From Wenjunlia vitaminophila DSM 41686 (GTDB taxonomy: Bacteria; Actinomycetota; Actinomycetes; Streptomycetales; Streptomycetaceae), in NCBI RefSeq assembly GCF_000380165.1, contig NZ_KB904650.1:1-64000 (forward strand): 64,000 nt of DNA. The letters run 5' to 3'. The notes beneath the pieces are model-generated. The model did not search any database and was not told the DNA's origin. It saw only the letters and a program-made list of their open reading frames with translations. Of the stretch, positions 1 to 8,351 are shown piece after piece (position 1 is the first letter of the stretch; every line of letters begins with the position of its first letter). Both the position numbers and the translations under genes were made by a program.

Positions 1-222
1 TCGTGACGCCTGGCACGCACGCTCGCTGCGTTGTCGGGATCGTCCACGTACGCCCAGTACGAGGACGACCCTCCGCCTTGCGATCGCACGCACCAGACGC
101 CGCGACCCCCGCCCCCCGGGCGGACGGCGCCACTTATCAGACAGGCCCTAGGACCGGTACCTCCCCGCGACCCGCCGGCTCCCTGCTCGCGCCCACCCGC
201 CCCCCGCCGGGAGGATGTCCCC
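1..222. other. Structured non-coding stretch upstream of the TIGR01777 gene
   Basis: No convincing gene is seen. The first 110 bases contain interrupted complementary arms: read on the minus strand, TCGTCC-t-CGTAC, a short loop, then GTACG-t-GGACGA, at about 40-71. Next to it is the palindrome TGCGATCGCA (80-89). The following bases hold the ribosome-binding site (GGGAGGA, about 209-215) of the downstream gene. The element resembles intergenic sequence I associate with actinomycete genomes, but that is recollection and not verified. Confidence 0.4.
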
Positions 223-1125
223 ATGCGCATCGCTGTCACCGGATCCACCGGTCTGATCGGTTCGGCCCTGCTGCACGACCTGAGGGCGGACGGCCACGAC
301 GTGCTCCGCCTCGTCCGGCGCCCGGCCAGGGCGGACGACGAGGTGAGTTGGGACCCGTCACGCCAGGTGGTGGACACCGACCGGCTCACCGGCACCGACG
401 CGGTGGTCCACCTGGCCGGCGCCGGGGTCGCCGAGCACCGCTGGACCGCCGCGTACAAGAAGACCCTGCGGGACAGCCGGGTCCTCGGCACCGCCGCTCT
501 CGCCGAGGCCGTCGCCGCCCTGGACCCGCCGCCCCGGGTCCTGGTCAGCGGCAGCGCCATCGGCTTCTACGGCGACACCGCGGACACCCCGGTGGACGAG
601 TCGGCGCCGCCCGGGGCCGGCTTCCTGGCCGACCTCTGCCAGGAGTGGGAGGCCGCGGCGGCCCCAGCCGAGCAGGCGGGCATCAGGACCGTGTTCGCCC
701 GCACCGGCCTGGTGGTGTCGTCCCGGGGCGGGGCGTGGGGACGGCTGTTCCCGCTCTTCCGGCTCGGCCTCGGCGGACGTCTCGGCAGCGGCCGCCAGTA
801 CTGGAGCTTCATCTCCCTCAAGGACGAGCTGGCGGCGCTGCGCCACCTCCTGGGCGCCGAGGGCGTCTCCGGCCCGGTCAACCTGACCGCCCCCCACCCG
901 GTCACCAACCGCGAGGTCACCGCCGCGATGGGCCGCGCCCTGCACCGCCCCACCCTGCTCACCGTGCCCCCGCCCGCACTGCGCCTGGCCCTGGGCGAGT
1001 TCGCCGACGACGTCCTGTCCAGCCAGCGGGTCCTGCCACGCCGGCTGCTGGACTCCGGCTTCACCTTCACCCACCCCCGGATCGACGACGCCATCCACGC
1101 CGCCCTCCCCACCCCCACGACCTGA
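223..1125 (+). CDS. TIGR01777 family NAD(P)-binding epimerase/oxidoreductase
   Basis: This 300-residue cytoplasmic protein has an atypical short-chain dehydrogenase (extended SDR) fold. The N-terminal TGSTGLIGSALL segment (residues about 6-17) is the Rossmann dinucleotide loop, and GSAIGFYG (about 109-116) and LVVSSRGGAWGRLFPLF follow the TIGR01777 pattern. The C-terminal part, ending DSGFTFTHP, matches the DUF1731 domain of this family. The start at ATG 223 is chosen because GGGAGGA lies 7-8 bases upstream and homologues begin MRIAVTGSTG. Family members (E. coli YfcH type) have no settled substrate. In Streptomyces a relative also lies just upstream of the lipoate genes, so the position looks conserved. 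Confidence 0.85.
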   Translation: MRIAVTGSTGLIGSALLHDLRADGHDVLRLVRRPARADDEVSWDPSRQVVDTDRLTGTDAVVHLAGAGVAEHRWTAAYKKTLRDSRVLGTAALAEAVAALDPPPRVLVSGSAIGFYGDTADTPVDESAPPGAGFLADLCQEWEAAAAPAEQAGIRTVFARTGLVVSSRGGAWGRLFPLFRLGLGGRLGSGRQYWSFISLKDELAALRHLLGAEGVSGPVNLTAPHPVTNREVTAAMGRALHRPTLLTVPPPALRLALGEFADDVLSSQRVLPRRLLDSGFTFTHPRIDDAIHAALPTPTT

Positions 1126-1503
1126 CCACCCCCGCCCACCCCGCAGCGTCGTGCACCCCCGCCCCGACGACGCGGGGGACGTGAGCGAGCCGCAGTGACA
1201 TCAGCGGCCGGCGGCGAGCGAACACCAGAAGGGCCGCAGTGTCATGCACCCGAACCCCGACGACGCGAAGACGTGAGCGAGCCAAAGGCCGCGCCCCTGC
1301 CGAAGAGACGAGGAGAAGGTCGCGAGGAACGAGCGACCGCACGACGAGGAACGCCGGCAGGGGCACCCCAAGGCGGCCGGCGGCGAGCGAACACAAAAAG
1401 AGACCCCCGGCGGCGAGCGAACACAAGAAGATTGTGCGGTGTTGAACGGGGCATGACTGTCGGTGGATGCGGGGAACACCCGACCTCGGGGAGGGCCAGA
1501 ACC
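1126..1503. repeat. Cluster of intergenic repeats with nested inverted repeats
   Basis: The stretch between the two flanking genes is built from repeated words. CCGGCGGCGAGCGAACAC occurs at 1208-1225, 1377-1394 and 1407-1424. GACGTGAGCGAGCC occurs at 1178-1191 and 1270-1283. GCCGCAGTG followed by a CAT occurs twice. Between the copies lies a nested inverted repeat: GCCCCTGCCG (1293-1302) pairs with CGGCAGGGGC (1355-1364) and encloses GGTCGC (1318-1323) pairing with GCGACC (1333-1338). Open frames across it are low-complexity Arg-rich translations and are not taken as genes. Confidence 0.75.
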
Positions 1504-2826
1504 GTGCTCAATCACGCTCGACATGCTGATGTAGTCGTCGTCGGCGCCGGGCTCGCCGGCCTCAGTGCAGCGCATCATGTGGTCGCCGCGGGGCTGACCG
1601 TCATCGTTCTCGAAGGGTCCGACCGCATCGGTGGGCGGATGGCCACCGACACGGTGGACGGTTTCCGGCTCGATCCGGGAAATCATCTGCTCAACACCTC
1701 GTTCCCCGAGTTGCACCGCACCCCTGGGCTGGCGGGGCTGCGGATGCGGCAGCTCTCGCCCGGTGTCCTGGTGCGCGGTGGGGGCCGTAACTACCGGGTC
1801 TTCGGGGACCAGCGCCGGGCGCGGGACAGCCTGTCGCTGTTGATCGGCGGGTCCAGGACACCGTTCAGCGCGACGCTGGAGCGGGCGCGGCTGGGGGCGA
1901 CGTTGGCCCGGCTCGCCGGCACGTCCACCGCGCGGCTGTTGGCGAGGCCGGAGACGACCACGGCGGAGGCGCTCGCGGCGCGGGGCTTCTCCCCGCGGAT
2001 GGTGGACGGTTTCCTGCGCCCGTTGCTCGCCGCGTTGCTCAGCGATCCGGCGCTGACCACCAGCAGCCGCTGCGCCGACCTGGTGCTGCGGGGGTTCGCC
2101 CGGGGTCGGCTGTGTGTGCCGGAGGGCGGGTCGGCGTCGGTGCCCGAGTTGCTGGCCAAGGCGTTGCCCCCGGGCAGTCTGCACCTGGGCAGGAACGTCA
2201 CTTCAGTGTCCACCAACGAGGTGGCCGTCGACGGGCACCCCGCCGTCAGGTGCCGTGCCGTGGTGGTGGCCACGGGTGCCAGGCGGGCGGCGGGGCTCCT
2301 GCCGGGCCTGCACGTGCCGGAGTTCCACCCGGTCACCACGCTGCACCACGCCGTCGCCGAGGCGCCCCTGCGGGAGCCGGCGCTGGTGCTGGCCGCCGAC
2401 CGCCGGGGGCCCGTGGCGTACTCGGTGGTGGCCAGCGAGGTCGATCCGGGGTGCGCCCTGGACGGCAGGGCGCTGGTGTCCAGCACGGTGCTCGGTCCCC
2501 TGCCCGGGGGCCGGGTCGCCGACGCGGAGCGGCTGGACCGGGAGGTGCGCGGCCACCTGGCCGACCTGTACGGCACCGACACCGACGGCTGGGAGCTGAT
2601 GGCGCTGCGGCACGAACGCGACGCGGTACCGGCGATGCGTGCCCCGCACCACGTGCGCCGTCCGGTGCGGCTGCTGTCCGGGCTCTACGTGTGCGGCGAC
2701 CACCGGGACATCAGCACCGCGCAGGGTGCGCTGTACTCGGGCCGCAGGGCGGCCCACCACCTGCTGCGCGACCTGGGCGTCCGGTTCCGGCCGGAGGACA
2801 CACAACGGAACCTGGCCGCTGCCTGA
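1504..2826 (+). CDS. FAD-dependent amine oxidase-like oxidoreductase
   Basis: A 440-residue flavoprotein. The N-terminal VVVVGAGLAGLSAAHH with the downstream Glu of VLEGSDRIGGRM is the FAD-binding Rossmann motif plus the GG motif of the amine oxidase/phytoene desaturase superfamily. Near the C-terminus YVCGDHRDISTAQGALYSGR is the second FAD contact, typical of this superfamily. GTG 1504 is preferred because GGGGAGG sits about 9 bases upstream; an in-frame ATG at 1453 is possible. The substrate is unknown: relatives oxidise amines, protoporphyrinogen or carotenoid precursors, and no pathway neighbour decides it. Confidence 0.8.
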   Translation: MLNHARHADVVVVGAGLAGLSAAHHVVAAGLTVIVLEGSDRIGGRMATDTVDGFRLDPGNHLLNTSFPELHRTPGLAGLRMRQLSPGVLVRGGGRNYRVFGDQRRARDSLSLLIGGSRTPFSATLERARLGATLARLAGTSTARLLARPETTTAEALAARGFSPRMVDGFLRPLLAALLSDPALTTSSRCADLVLRGFARGRLCVPEGGSASVPELLAKALPPGSLHLGRNVTSVSTNEVAVDGHPAVRCRAVVVATGARRAAGLLPGLHVPEFHPVTTLHHAVAEAPLREPALVLAADRRGPVAYSVVASEVDPGCALDGRALVSSTVLGPLPGGRVADAERLDREVRGHLADLYGTDTDGWELMALRHERDAVPAMRAPHHVRRPVRLLSGLYVCGDHRDISTAQGALYSGRRAAHHLLRDLGVRFRPEDTQRNLAAA

Positions 2827-2961
2827 GCCGGCGCCGTCCCCAGCGACACCCCCGCGACCACCGGCCACGCGGCGAACCGGCGCGGTACGGGGCTGGTCCG
2901 CCGTGCGGCGGTGGGCCAGCCCTCGTCCGTGTCCCGTGGCCCTCCCCCACGGGTGGGCCGG

Positions 2962-4434
2962 TCAGGCCCCGAGCTGGAGGGCCATGCCCGCCGCCGCGGC
3001 CCGTTCGTGGAAGGCCCGGACGGCCGGGACGTCCCGGTAGGGCAGGAGTTGCCGGCCGAACTCGTAGACGTACTCGGTCGCCCTGGTGGACCGCATCTCC
3101 ACCGCCTCCCTGAGCGCCTGGGTGCCGACCGCGCACGCCTGTTCCACGTCGCCGAGGCCCAGCCGGGAGGAGGCGAGCACGGTGCGGCAGAACACCCGGC
3201 TGCGGGCGTACGCCGCGGGCCGGAGCTGGAGCGAGCGCTCGGCGTGGCGCACCGCGGCCCGGTACTGCTCCAGGTCGCGGTGGCAGTGCCCGAACTCGTC
3301 GGCGAGCTGGGCCTCGTCGAAGAAGCGCGCCCAGCCGGGCACCTCGTCGCCGGGGCGGGCGGTCTCCAGGGCCCGTTCCGCCCGCATCAGCGCGGAGGCG
3401 CAGGCTCGGGCGTCCCCGAGCAGTCCGTGTCCGCGCGCCTCGGCGGCGCACAGCAGCGCCTGCACGGCGTGCGGCGCGGCGGACCCGACGCCCTGCTGGG
3501 CGACCCGGGCCAGTTGCACCGCCTCCCGCCCGTGTCCGAGGTAGACGGCCTGACGGCTCATGGTGACCAGGACGTACCCGCCGTACACCCGGTCGCCCGC
3601 GGCCTGGGCGAGCCGCAGGGCCTGGACGAAGTACCGCTGGGCCAGGCCGTGCGCGCCCATGTCGTAGGAGGTCCACCCGGCGAGCCTGGTCAGGTCGGCC
3701 ACGGCACCGAACAGGGCCCTGCCCACGGCCTCGCCGTAGCTGCCGCGGAGCATGCCGTCCACCTCGTTCTCCAGGTACCGGACGAGGGCCTGCCGGGCGT
3801 GTCCGCCTCCGTAGGCGTTGTCCAGGGTGCGGAACAGGTCCCCGATCGCACGCAGCGCCGCGATGTCCCCGGAGGTCACCCGGGTCCCCCGGACCCGGTC
3901 GGCAGGTCGTGGGCGCTGCGGCGCCCCGTCCTGGCCGCCGCCCTGCGCCGGGATGCGCCCCCGGTTGACCGGGCGCGGCTCCCGGGCCACCCGCTCGTCG
4001 GGCCGGCCGATCAGCCAGTCCCGGCTCGGCACCACCAGGCCGGCGGGGGTGAACGCGATCCGGCGCAGCTCCGCGTGCGTCCCGGTGTCCTTGCGCCACA
4101 GCCCGCTGACGATGTCTATGGCCTCTTCTGGGCTCGCGGCGTACTCCAGGCCGGCGTAGACCGGGGCGCAGGCGTCGAGCCCGAGGTCCTGGGCGGTCAG
4201 GCGGCGGCCGAGGCGCCGGGTGAACACCTCGGCGATCAGCGCCGGGGTGGTGCCGCGCGGCTGCTGACCGCGCAGCCAGCGGGTTACGGAGGTCTTGTCG
4301 TAGCGCAGATCGAGTCCGTGCTCGATGCCGAGCTGGTCCACTCGTCTGGCCAGTCCCGCGTTGGAGAACCCCGCCTCGGCGATGAGCGCGGCGAGTTGGT
4401 GGTTCGGGGAACGCTGGGCGGATCGGTCGGTCAT
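2962..4434 (-). CDS. XRE-like transcriptional regulator with TPR-like C-terminal region
   Basis: This 490-residue protein begins MTDRSAQRSP. Its N-terminal ~75 residues contain a helix-turn-helix of the XRE class (AGLARRVDQLG ... TSVTRWLRGQQP). The rest is Ala/Leu/Arg-rich helical sequence with repeats such as GLAQRYFVQALRLA and YLGHGREAVQLARVA, like the tetratricopeptide sensory half of many Streptomyces regulators. It is clearly paralogous to the protein at 20386-21714, sharing the order HTH, GLAQRYxVxAL, then GHGR. It is divergent from lipB. Signal and targets are unknown. Such proteins in Streptomyces often control development or peptide signalling, which is inference here. Confidence 0.75.
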   Translation of the reverse strand: MTDRSAQRSPNHQLAALIAEAGFSNAGLARRVDQLGIEHGLDLRYDKTSVTRWLRGQQPRGTTPALIAEVFTRRLGRRLTAQDLGLDACAPVYAGLEYAASPEEAIDIVSGLWRKDTGTHAELRRIAFTPAGLVVPSRDWLIGRPDERVAREPRPVNRGRIPAQGGGQDGAPQRPRPADRVRGTRVTSGDIAALRAIGDLFRTLDNAYGGGHARQALVRYLENEVDGMLRGSYGEAVGRALFGAVADLTRLAGWTSYDMGAHGLAQRYFVQALRLAQAAGDRVYGGYVLVTMSRQAVYLGHGREAVQLARVAQQGVGSAAPHAVQALLCAAEARGHGLLGDARACASALMRAERALETARPGDEVPGWARFFDEAQLADEFGHCHRDLEQYRAAVRHAERSLQLRPAAYARSRVFCRTVLASSRLGLGDVEQACAVGTQALREAVEMRSTRATEYVYEFGRQLLPYRDVPAVRAFHERAAAAGMALQLGA

Positions 4435-4942
4435 CGTGGTGCCGTCTCCTGTCTTTCGAGCACGGCTGTGTCCGAAGCTGTGGCGGAACGGTGCCGGAGC
4501 TGAAGGGGTGGATCGGGAAGAAAAGCCGTTCACTGCCTCACCGGGTGAGGTCGGCGTGAATGTAACGGCAGGCCGCGCCCGACTCACCACGTCTGCCCCA
4601 GATTCGCCGGAACGGGTGAACGCGCGCGAGGAACCAGGGCCCGCGCCCGTGACATCGGCGTTCTCGTCGCTGCCCGTCCGGCTCCCCCCGCCGTTCCCCG
4701 GTCGCCCACCCTGACCCGACGCCCCCTGCGGGGGGCGCGCGACGCCGGACGTACAGTTGCTGTGTGCCCCGGCGGGCGCGGTGGATCACGGCGGTCCCAG
4801 CGGGGTACGCGCGCAGCACCCGGTCCGGACGCGCACGGCACCTCCGGACCCCGGCGCGCGTAGCACGACCAGCAGTGACGGGTGGGGGTCGATCACCCCC
4901 TCGCTGCCGGCAGGGGCCGGCAGTCGGCGCCAAGGAGAAGCG
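4435..4942. other. Divergent promoter region of the XRE-type regulator and the lipB transcript
   Basis: No convincing gene here. A TANNNT -10 candidate, TACAGT (4752-4757), reads toward lipB and would give a leader of roughly 260 bases containing the small frame at 4943-5026. The region otherwise shows only GC-rich sequence without strong repeats. Confidence 0.35.
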
Positions 4943-5026
4943 ATGGGCGAGCGGACGAAGCGAGCCGGCAGCCAGGGCACGGGTCACGCGAGTGCCTCCG
5001 GACGGGGCGAGGTGCGGGCGGCATGA
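4943..5026 (+). CDS. Possible 27-residue leader peptide overlapping lipB
   Basis: A short frame starts at ATG 4943 after AAGGAGAAG (4932-4940), which is a better ribosome-binding site than the one before lipB. It encodes a basic, Gly/Ser-rich 27-residue peptide. Its stop overlaps the lipB start as ATGA at 5023-5026. That arrangement suggests translational coupling. No protein family is recognised, and it could be a chance frame. Confidence 0.4.
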   Translation: MGERTKRAGSQGTGHASASGRGEVRAA

Positions 5027-5841
5027 GCGACCTCCGCTTCGTCCACCTCGGGTTCGGCCCGGAGGCCGTGGAGTACCAGTGGGCCTGGGACGAGCAGCGC
5101 CGGGTGCACGCCGCCCGGTTCGCCGACGAGATCCCGGACACCTGTCTCATGCTCGAGCACCAGCCCGTCTACACGGCGGGGCGGCGCACGGCGGACAACG
5201 AGCGCCCGGTGGACGGCACCCCGGTGGTGGACGTGGACCGCGGCGGCAAGATCACCTGGCACGGCCCGGGTCAGCTCGTCGGCTACCCGATCCTCAAACT
5301 GCCCCGGCCGGTGGACGTGGTCGCCCATGTCCGACGGCTGGAGGAGGCGTTGATCCGCGCCTGCGCGGAGCTGGGTCTGGAGACCAGCAGGGTGGAGGGG
5401 CGCAGCGGGGTGTGGGTGCTCGGCGACCCTGTGCCCGAGCGGCAGCGCCCGTCCCCGGACCGGGCCGAGCTCGGCGGGCTCGACCTCAGGCTCAGCCCGG
5501 GGGTCCCCGGTTCGACCCCGGACGACGAGGAGTTCGACCCGCGTCTGGCCGGCCCCGAGTACGCGCCCTCCAACGCCGGCCAGCGGGGCGAGGACCGCAA
5601 GCTCGCAGCGATCGGCATCCGCGTCGCCAAGGGGGTGACGATGCACGGCTTCGCGTTGAACTGCGCGTCGGACAACACCTGGTTCGACCGGATCGTGCCG
5701 TGCGGAATCCGGGACGCCGGGGTCACCTCGCTCTCCGCCGAGCTGGGCCGCCAGGTCACCGTCGCCGAGGTGCTGCCGGTCGTGGAGCGCCACCTCACCG
5801 AGGTGCTGTGCTCCGCGGTCCCGTTGCCCCGCGCGAGCTGA
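5023..5841 (+). CDS. lipB: Lipoyl(octanoyl) transferase LipB
   Basis: LipB moves octanoyl groups from acyl carrier protein to the lipoyl domains of 2-oxoacid dehydrogenases and the glycine cleavage H protein in the cytosol. Family signatures are visible: [13 protein letters not shown] (residues about 43-55), [17 protein letters not shown] (about 75-91), the catalytic Lys193 in RKLAAIG, and the acyl-accepting Cys227 in IVPCGI. The 272-residue length exceeds E. coli LipB because of an acidic insertion (about residues 130-190) of the kind also seen in Streptomyces. ATG 5023 lacks a strong ribosome-binding site and overlaps a short upstream frame, so translation may be coupled. lipA follows on the same strand. 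Confidence 0.96.
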   Translation: MSDLRFVHLGFGPEAVEYQWAWDEQRRVHAARFADEIPDTCLMLEHQPVYTAGRRTADNERPVDGTPVVDVDRGGKITWHGPGQLVGYPILKLPRPVDVVAHVRRLEEALIRACAELGLETSRVEGRSGVWVLGDPVPERQRPSPDRAELGGLDLRLSPGVPGSTPDDEEFDPRLAGPEYAPSNAGQRGEDRKLAAIGIRVAKGVTMHGFALNCASDNTWFDRIVPCGIRDAGVTSLSAELGRQVTVAEVLPVVERHLTEVLCSAVPLPRAS

Positions 5842-6022
5842 GGCCCGCCACCGTGTCCGGGCCGGTGCCGCCGGCCCGACGTGCCGCCGGACCAGCCCCG
5901 TGGCTCCCGCCGGCTCCTGGGGAATGTCCCCGTCTTCGGCGGGGTTGATCGGCGCAGAACAGCGCAAAAACAAGGGCGTACCCTGGTGTTCGCCGAGGAA
6001 ACAAAGCCAAGGGAGCTAGAAC

Positions 6023-7015
6023 GTGTCCGCTGCCGCCCCGGACGGATCCGCCGCGCCCACCCCCGACGGCCGTCGTCTGCTGCGCCTGGAGGTCCGGAAC
6101 AGCCAGACCCCCATCGAGCGCAAGCCCGAGTGGATCAAGACCCGGGTCAGGATGGGGCCGGAGTACACCGCGCTCCAGGGCCTGGTCAAGCGGGAGGGTC
6201 TGCACACGGTCTGCCAGGAGGCGGGCTGTCCCAACATCTTCGAGTGCTGGGAGGACCGCGAGGCGACGTTCCTGATCGGCGGCGAGCAGTGCACCCGGCG
6301 GTGCGACTTCTGCCAGATCGACACCGGCAGGCCGGCTCCCCTGGACCGGGACGAGCCGCGCCGGGTCGCCGAGTCCGTGCGGACCATGGAGCTCAGGTAC
6401 GCCACGATCACCGGGGTGGCCAGGGACGACCTGCCGGACGGCGGCGCGTGGCTGTACGCCGAGACCGTCCGCCAGATCCACGCGCTCACCGCGGACCAGG
6501 ACGGCGGCCACACCGGGGTGGAGCTGCTGATCCCGGACTTCAACGCCGTTCCGGAGCAGCTCGCCGAGGTCTTCTCGTCCTCCCCGGAGGTGCTGGCGCA
6601 CAACGTCGAGACGGTGCCGCGGATCTTCAAGCGCATCCGTCCCGGGTTCCGCTACGAGCGCTCGCTGGACGTGATCACCCGCGCCCGGGAGGCCGGTCTG
6701 GTCACCAAGTCCAACCTCATCCTGGGGCTGGGCGAGACCCGCGAAGAGGTCAGCCAGGCCCTGCGGGACCTCCATGACGCGGGCTGCGAGCTGATCACCA
6801 TCACCCAGTACCTGCGGCCCAGCGTGCGGCACCACCCCGTGGAGCGGTGGGTCAGGCCGGAGGAGTTCGTGGAGCTCAACGAGGAGGCCGAGCAGATCGG
6901 CTACGCCGGGGTGATGTCCGGTCCGCTGGTCCGTTCCTCCTACCGGGCGGGCCGGCTGTACAAGCAGGCGGTCGAACGGCGGAACGCCGCCCTGCCCGCC
7001 CAGGCCGCCGGCTGA
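6023..7015 (+). CDS. lipA: Lipoyl synthase LipA
   Basis: LipA is a radical-SAM enzyme that inserts two sulfurs into protein-bound octanoyl chains, acting after LipB. Both iron-sulfur cluster motifs are present: the auxiliary-cluster [12 protein letters not shown] (about residues 64-75) and the radical-SAM [11 protein letters not shown] (about 92-102). [21 protein letters not shown] and [11 protein letters not shown] are further LipA signatures. GTG 6023 is chosen because AAGGGAGC lies about 8 bases upstream. A TACCCT -10 element at 5979-5984 suggests lipA also has its own promoter with a leader of about 30 bases. Length (330 residues) is usual for actinobacteria. Confidence 0.97.
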   Translation: MSAAAPDGSAAPTPDGRRLLRLEVRNSQTPIERKPEWIKTRVRMGPEYTALQGLVKREGLHTVCQEAGCPNIFECWEDREATFLIGGEQCTRRCDFCQIDTGRPAPLDRDEPRRVAESVRTMELRYATITGVARDDLPDGGAWLYAETVRQIHALTADQDGGHTGVELLIPDFNAVPEQLAEVFSSSPEVLAHNVETVPRIFKRIRPGFRYERSLDVITRAREAGLVTKSNLILGLGETREEVSQALRDLHDAGCELITITQYLRPSVRHHPVERWVRPEEFVELNEEAEQIGYAGVMSGPLVRSSYRAGRLYKQAVERRNAALPAQAAG

Positions 7016-7103
7016 GCCCCGCCCTGCCCGCCCCCGTTCGCCCGTCCGGGGCACCGCGTGTCAAGGGCGGCCCGGATCGGGTTACGCATGGGAGCGAAGG
7101 AAT

Positions 7104-7143
7104 TTGACGTTCGTTTGACGAGCTGGTCACCGGCCGATAACAA
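7104..7143 (+). promoter_or_regulatory. Candidate sigma-70-type promoter
   Basis: TTGACG at 7115-7120 is followed after 17 bases by TAACAA at 7138-7143, reading toward the small gene at 7190. A second TTGACG lies at 7104-7109. This is the only consensus-like -35 hexamer in the intergenic stretch. Confidence 0.4.
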
Positions 7144-7189
7144 GAGGTGGTGACACTGGTTCTCCAGACACCACCCGGAGGAGGGCACG

Positions 7190-7441
7190 ATGCGAGTCGA
7201 CGCGGTACGTGGTGATCGGGGCCCGCGGGGCACCGGTACGGGCGTCACCTCGAGGTTGCCGGTGGCCGGGGCCCTGCGCGCGGTGGAGACCTACCTGCTG
7301 CGCGGCGGCGGCCAGCAGACCGCCCGGCGCAACGCCTGGAACGCCGTCCGTGAGGACCGGCGGCGCGCCCGGGACCGCTGGGAGGCCCAGGTGTTCCTCG
7401 ACTCCGCGGTCCGCCCCACCGCCGGGCCCGACCGCACCTGA
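7190..7441 (+). CDS. Small conserved-looking actinobacterial protein
   Basis: An 83-residue basic protein (begins MRVDAVRGDRG) with a strong ribosome-binding site, CGGAGGAGGG, seven bases before its ATG. The C-terminal half (TARRNAWNAVREDRRRARDRWEAQVFLDS) is predicted helical and charged. No family is recognised and there is no signal peptide or membrane span. It lies between lipA and the DUF4191 gene, where Streptomyces also carries a short gene, so it is likely real. Confidence 0.6.
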   Translation: MRVDAVRGDRGPRGTGTGVTSRLPVAGALRAVETYLLRGGGQQTARRNAWNAVREDRRRARDRWEAQVFLDSAVRPTAGPDRT

Positions 7442-7508
7442 TCGGCCTGCCTGCCGGGCGCCAGGGCTCCTTTCGTCACGGGCGAGCCAGGGCCTTATCC
7501 TGAGCGGC

Positions 7509-8198
7509 ATGGCGAGGAAGGAAACATCCGAGAGTGAGAACCCCGGGCGGCTGAAGCAGATCCGCCTGGCATACCAGATGACGAAGCGGGTCGACCCCAA
7601 GGTCGGGCTGATTGTCGCGGCCGTGGGAATCGTCACCTTCGGTGCGTTCCTCGCCATCGGCTTCCTCATCGACCACCCGATCTGGGCCGGCATCCTTGGC
7701 TTCCTGCTGGCCTTCCTGCTCATGGCCATCATCTTCGGGCGCCGGGCGGAGAAGGCCGCCTTCGGGCAGATGGAGGGTCAGCCGGGGGCGGCGGCCGCGG
7801 TGCTCAACAACATCCGCCGCGGCGGCTGGGTGGTCACCCCCGCGGTGGCCGCCAACCGGCACCAGGACGTGATCCACCGGGCGGTCGGCCGCCCCGGCAT
7901 CGTCCTGGTCGGCGAGGGCAACCCGAACCGGGTCAAGCACCTGCTGGCCGGTGAGAAGAAGAAGATGTCCCGGGTGGTCGCCGACGTCCCGGTCACCGAG
8001 ATCGTCGTCGGGGACGCGGAGGGCCAGGTCCCACTCCGCAAGCTCCAGACCGCGCTGCTCAAGCTGCCCCGGGTGATGACCAAGAACGAGGTGCGCACCG
8101 TCAACGACCGGCTCCGCGCGCTCGGCGACCTGATCAGCAACATGCCGATCCCCAAGGGGCCGATGCCGAAGAACATCCGGATGCCCAAGGGCCGCTGA
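7509..8198 (+). CDS. DUF4191 membrane protein
   Basis: A 229-residue protein with two membrane spans (VGLIVAAVGIVTFGAFLAIGF, then a Leu/Phe-rich span ending LLMAIIFG; residues about 31-80) and a soluble C-terminal domain including ADVPVTEIVVGDAEGQVPLRKL and the end motif KGPMPKNIRMPKGR, as in DUF4191 proteins. Function is unknown; the family is almost confined to actinobacteria and sits near lipA and glnA. The start lies seven bases downstream of TATCCT (7496-7501) with no ribosome-binding site, which fits a leaderless mRNA. Confidence 0.85.
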   Translation: MARKETSESENPGRLKQIRLAYQMTKRVDPKVGLIVAAVGIVTFGAFLAIGFLIDHPIWAGILGFLLAFLLMAIIFGRRAEKAAFGQMEGQPGAAAAVLNNIRRGGWVVTPAVAANRHQDVIHRAVGRPGIVLVGEGNPNRVKHLLAGEKKKMSRVVADVPVTEIVVGDAEGQVPLRKLQTALLKLPRVMTKNEVRTVNDRLRALGDLISNMPIPKGPMPKNIRMPKGR

Positions 8199-8234
8199 CC
8201 GGCCCGTCCCGACCGGCACCGTCCCGACCACCCC

Positions 8235-8274
8235 GCGGGTGGTGGCACCCGCAAGCCGCGGGGCCACCACCCGC
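8235..8274. terminator. Bidirectional terminator hairpin
   Basis: GCGGGTGGTGGC (8235-8246) and GCCACCACCCGC (8263-8274) form a perfect 12-bp stem between the convergent DUF4191 and RDD genes. Confidence 0.75.
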
Positions 8275-8318
8275 AGCCATGTGGACCCCCAGCCAGGTGG
8301 ACCCGCAGCCATGTGGCC
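8273..8318. repeat. Three imperfect 15-16-base direct repeats
   Basis: GCAGCCATGTGGACC, CCAGCCAGGTGGACC and GCAGCCATGTGGCCC follow each other directly after the terminator stem. They are non-coding and their role is unknown. Confidence 0.6.
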
Positions 8319-8351
8319 CATCACCCGACCCGTGGGCCGGAGGCCCGACGG

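Noticed and set aside
31-222. N-terminal extension of the TIGR01777 gene to base 31
   Set aside because: The extension is Pro/Arg-rich without homology, while ATG 223 has a good ribosome-binding site and starts at the Rossmann fold.
1195-1503. Upstream coding extension of the FAD oxidoreductase
   Set aside because: The translation follows the intergenic repeats rather than the flavoprotein fold; GTG 1504 has the ribosome-binding site.
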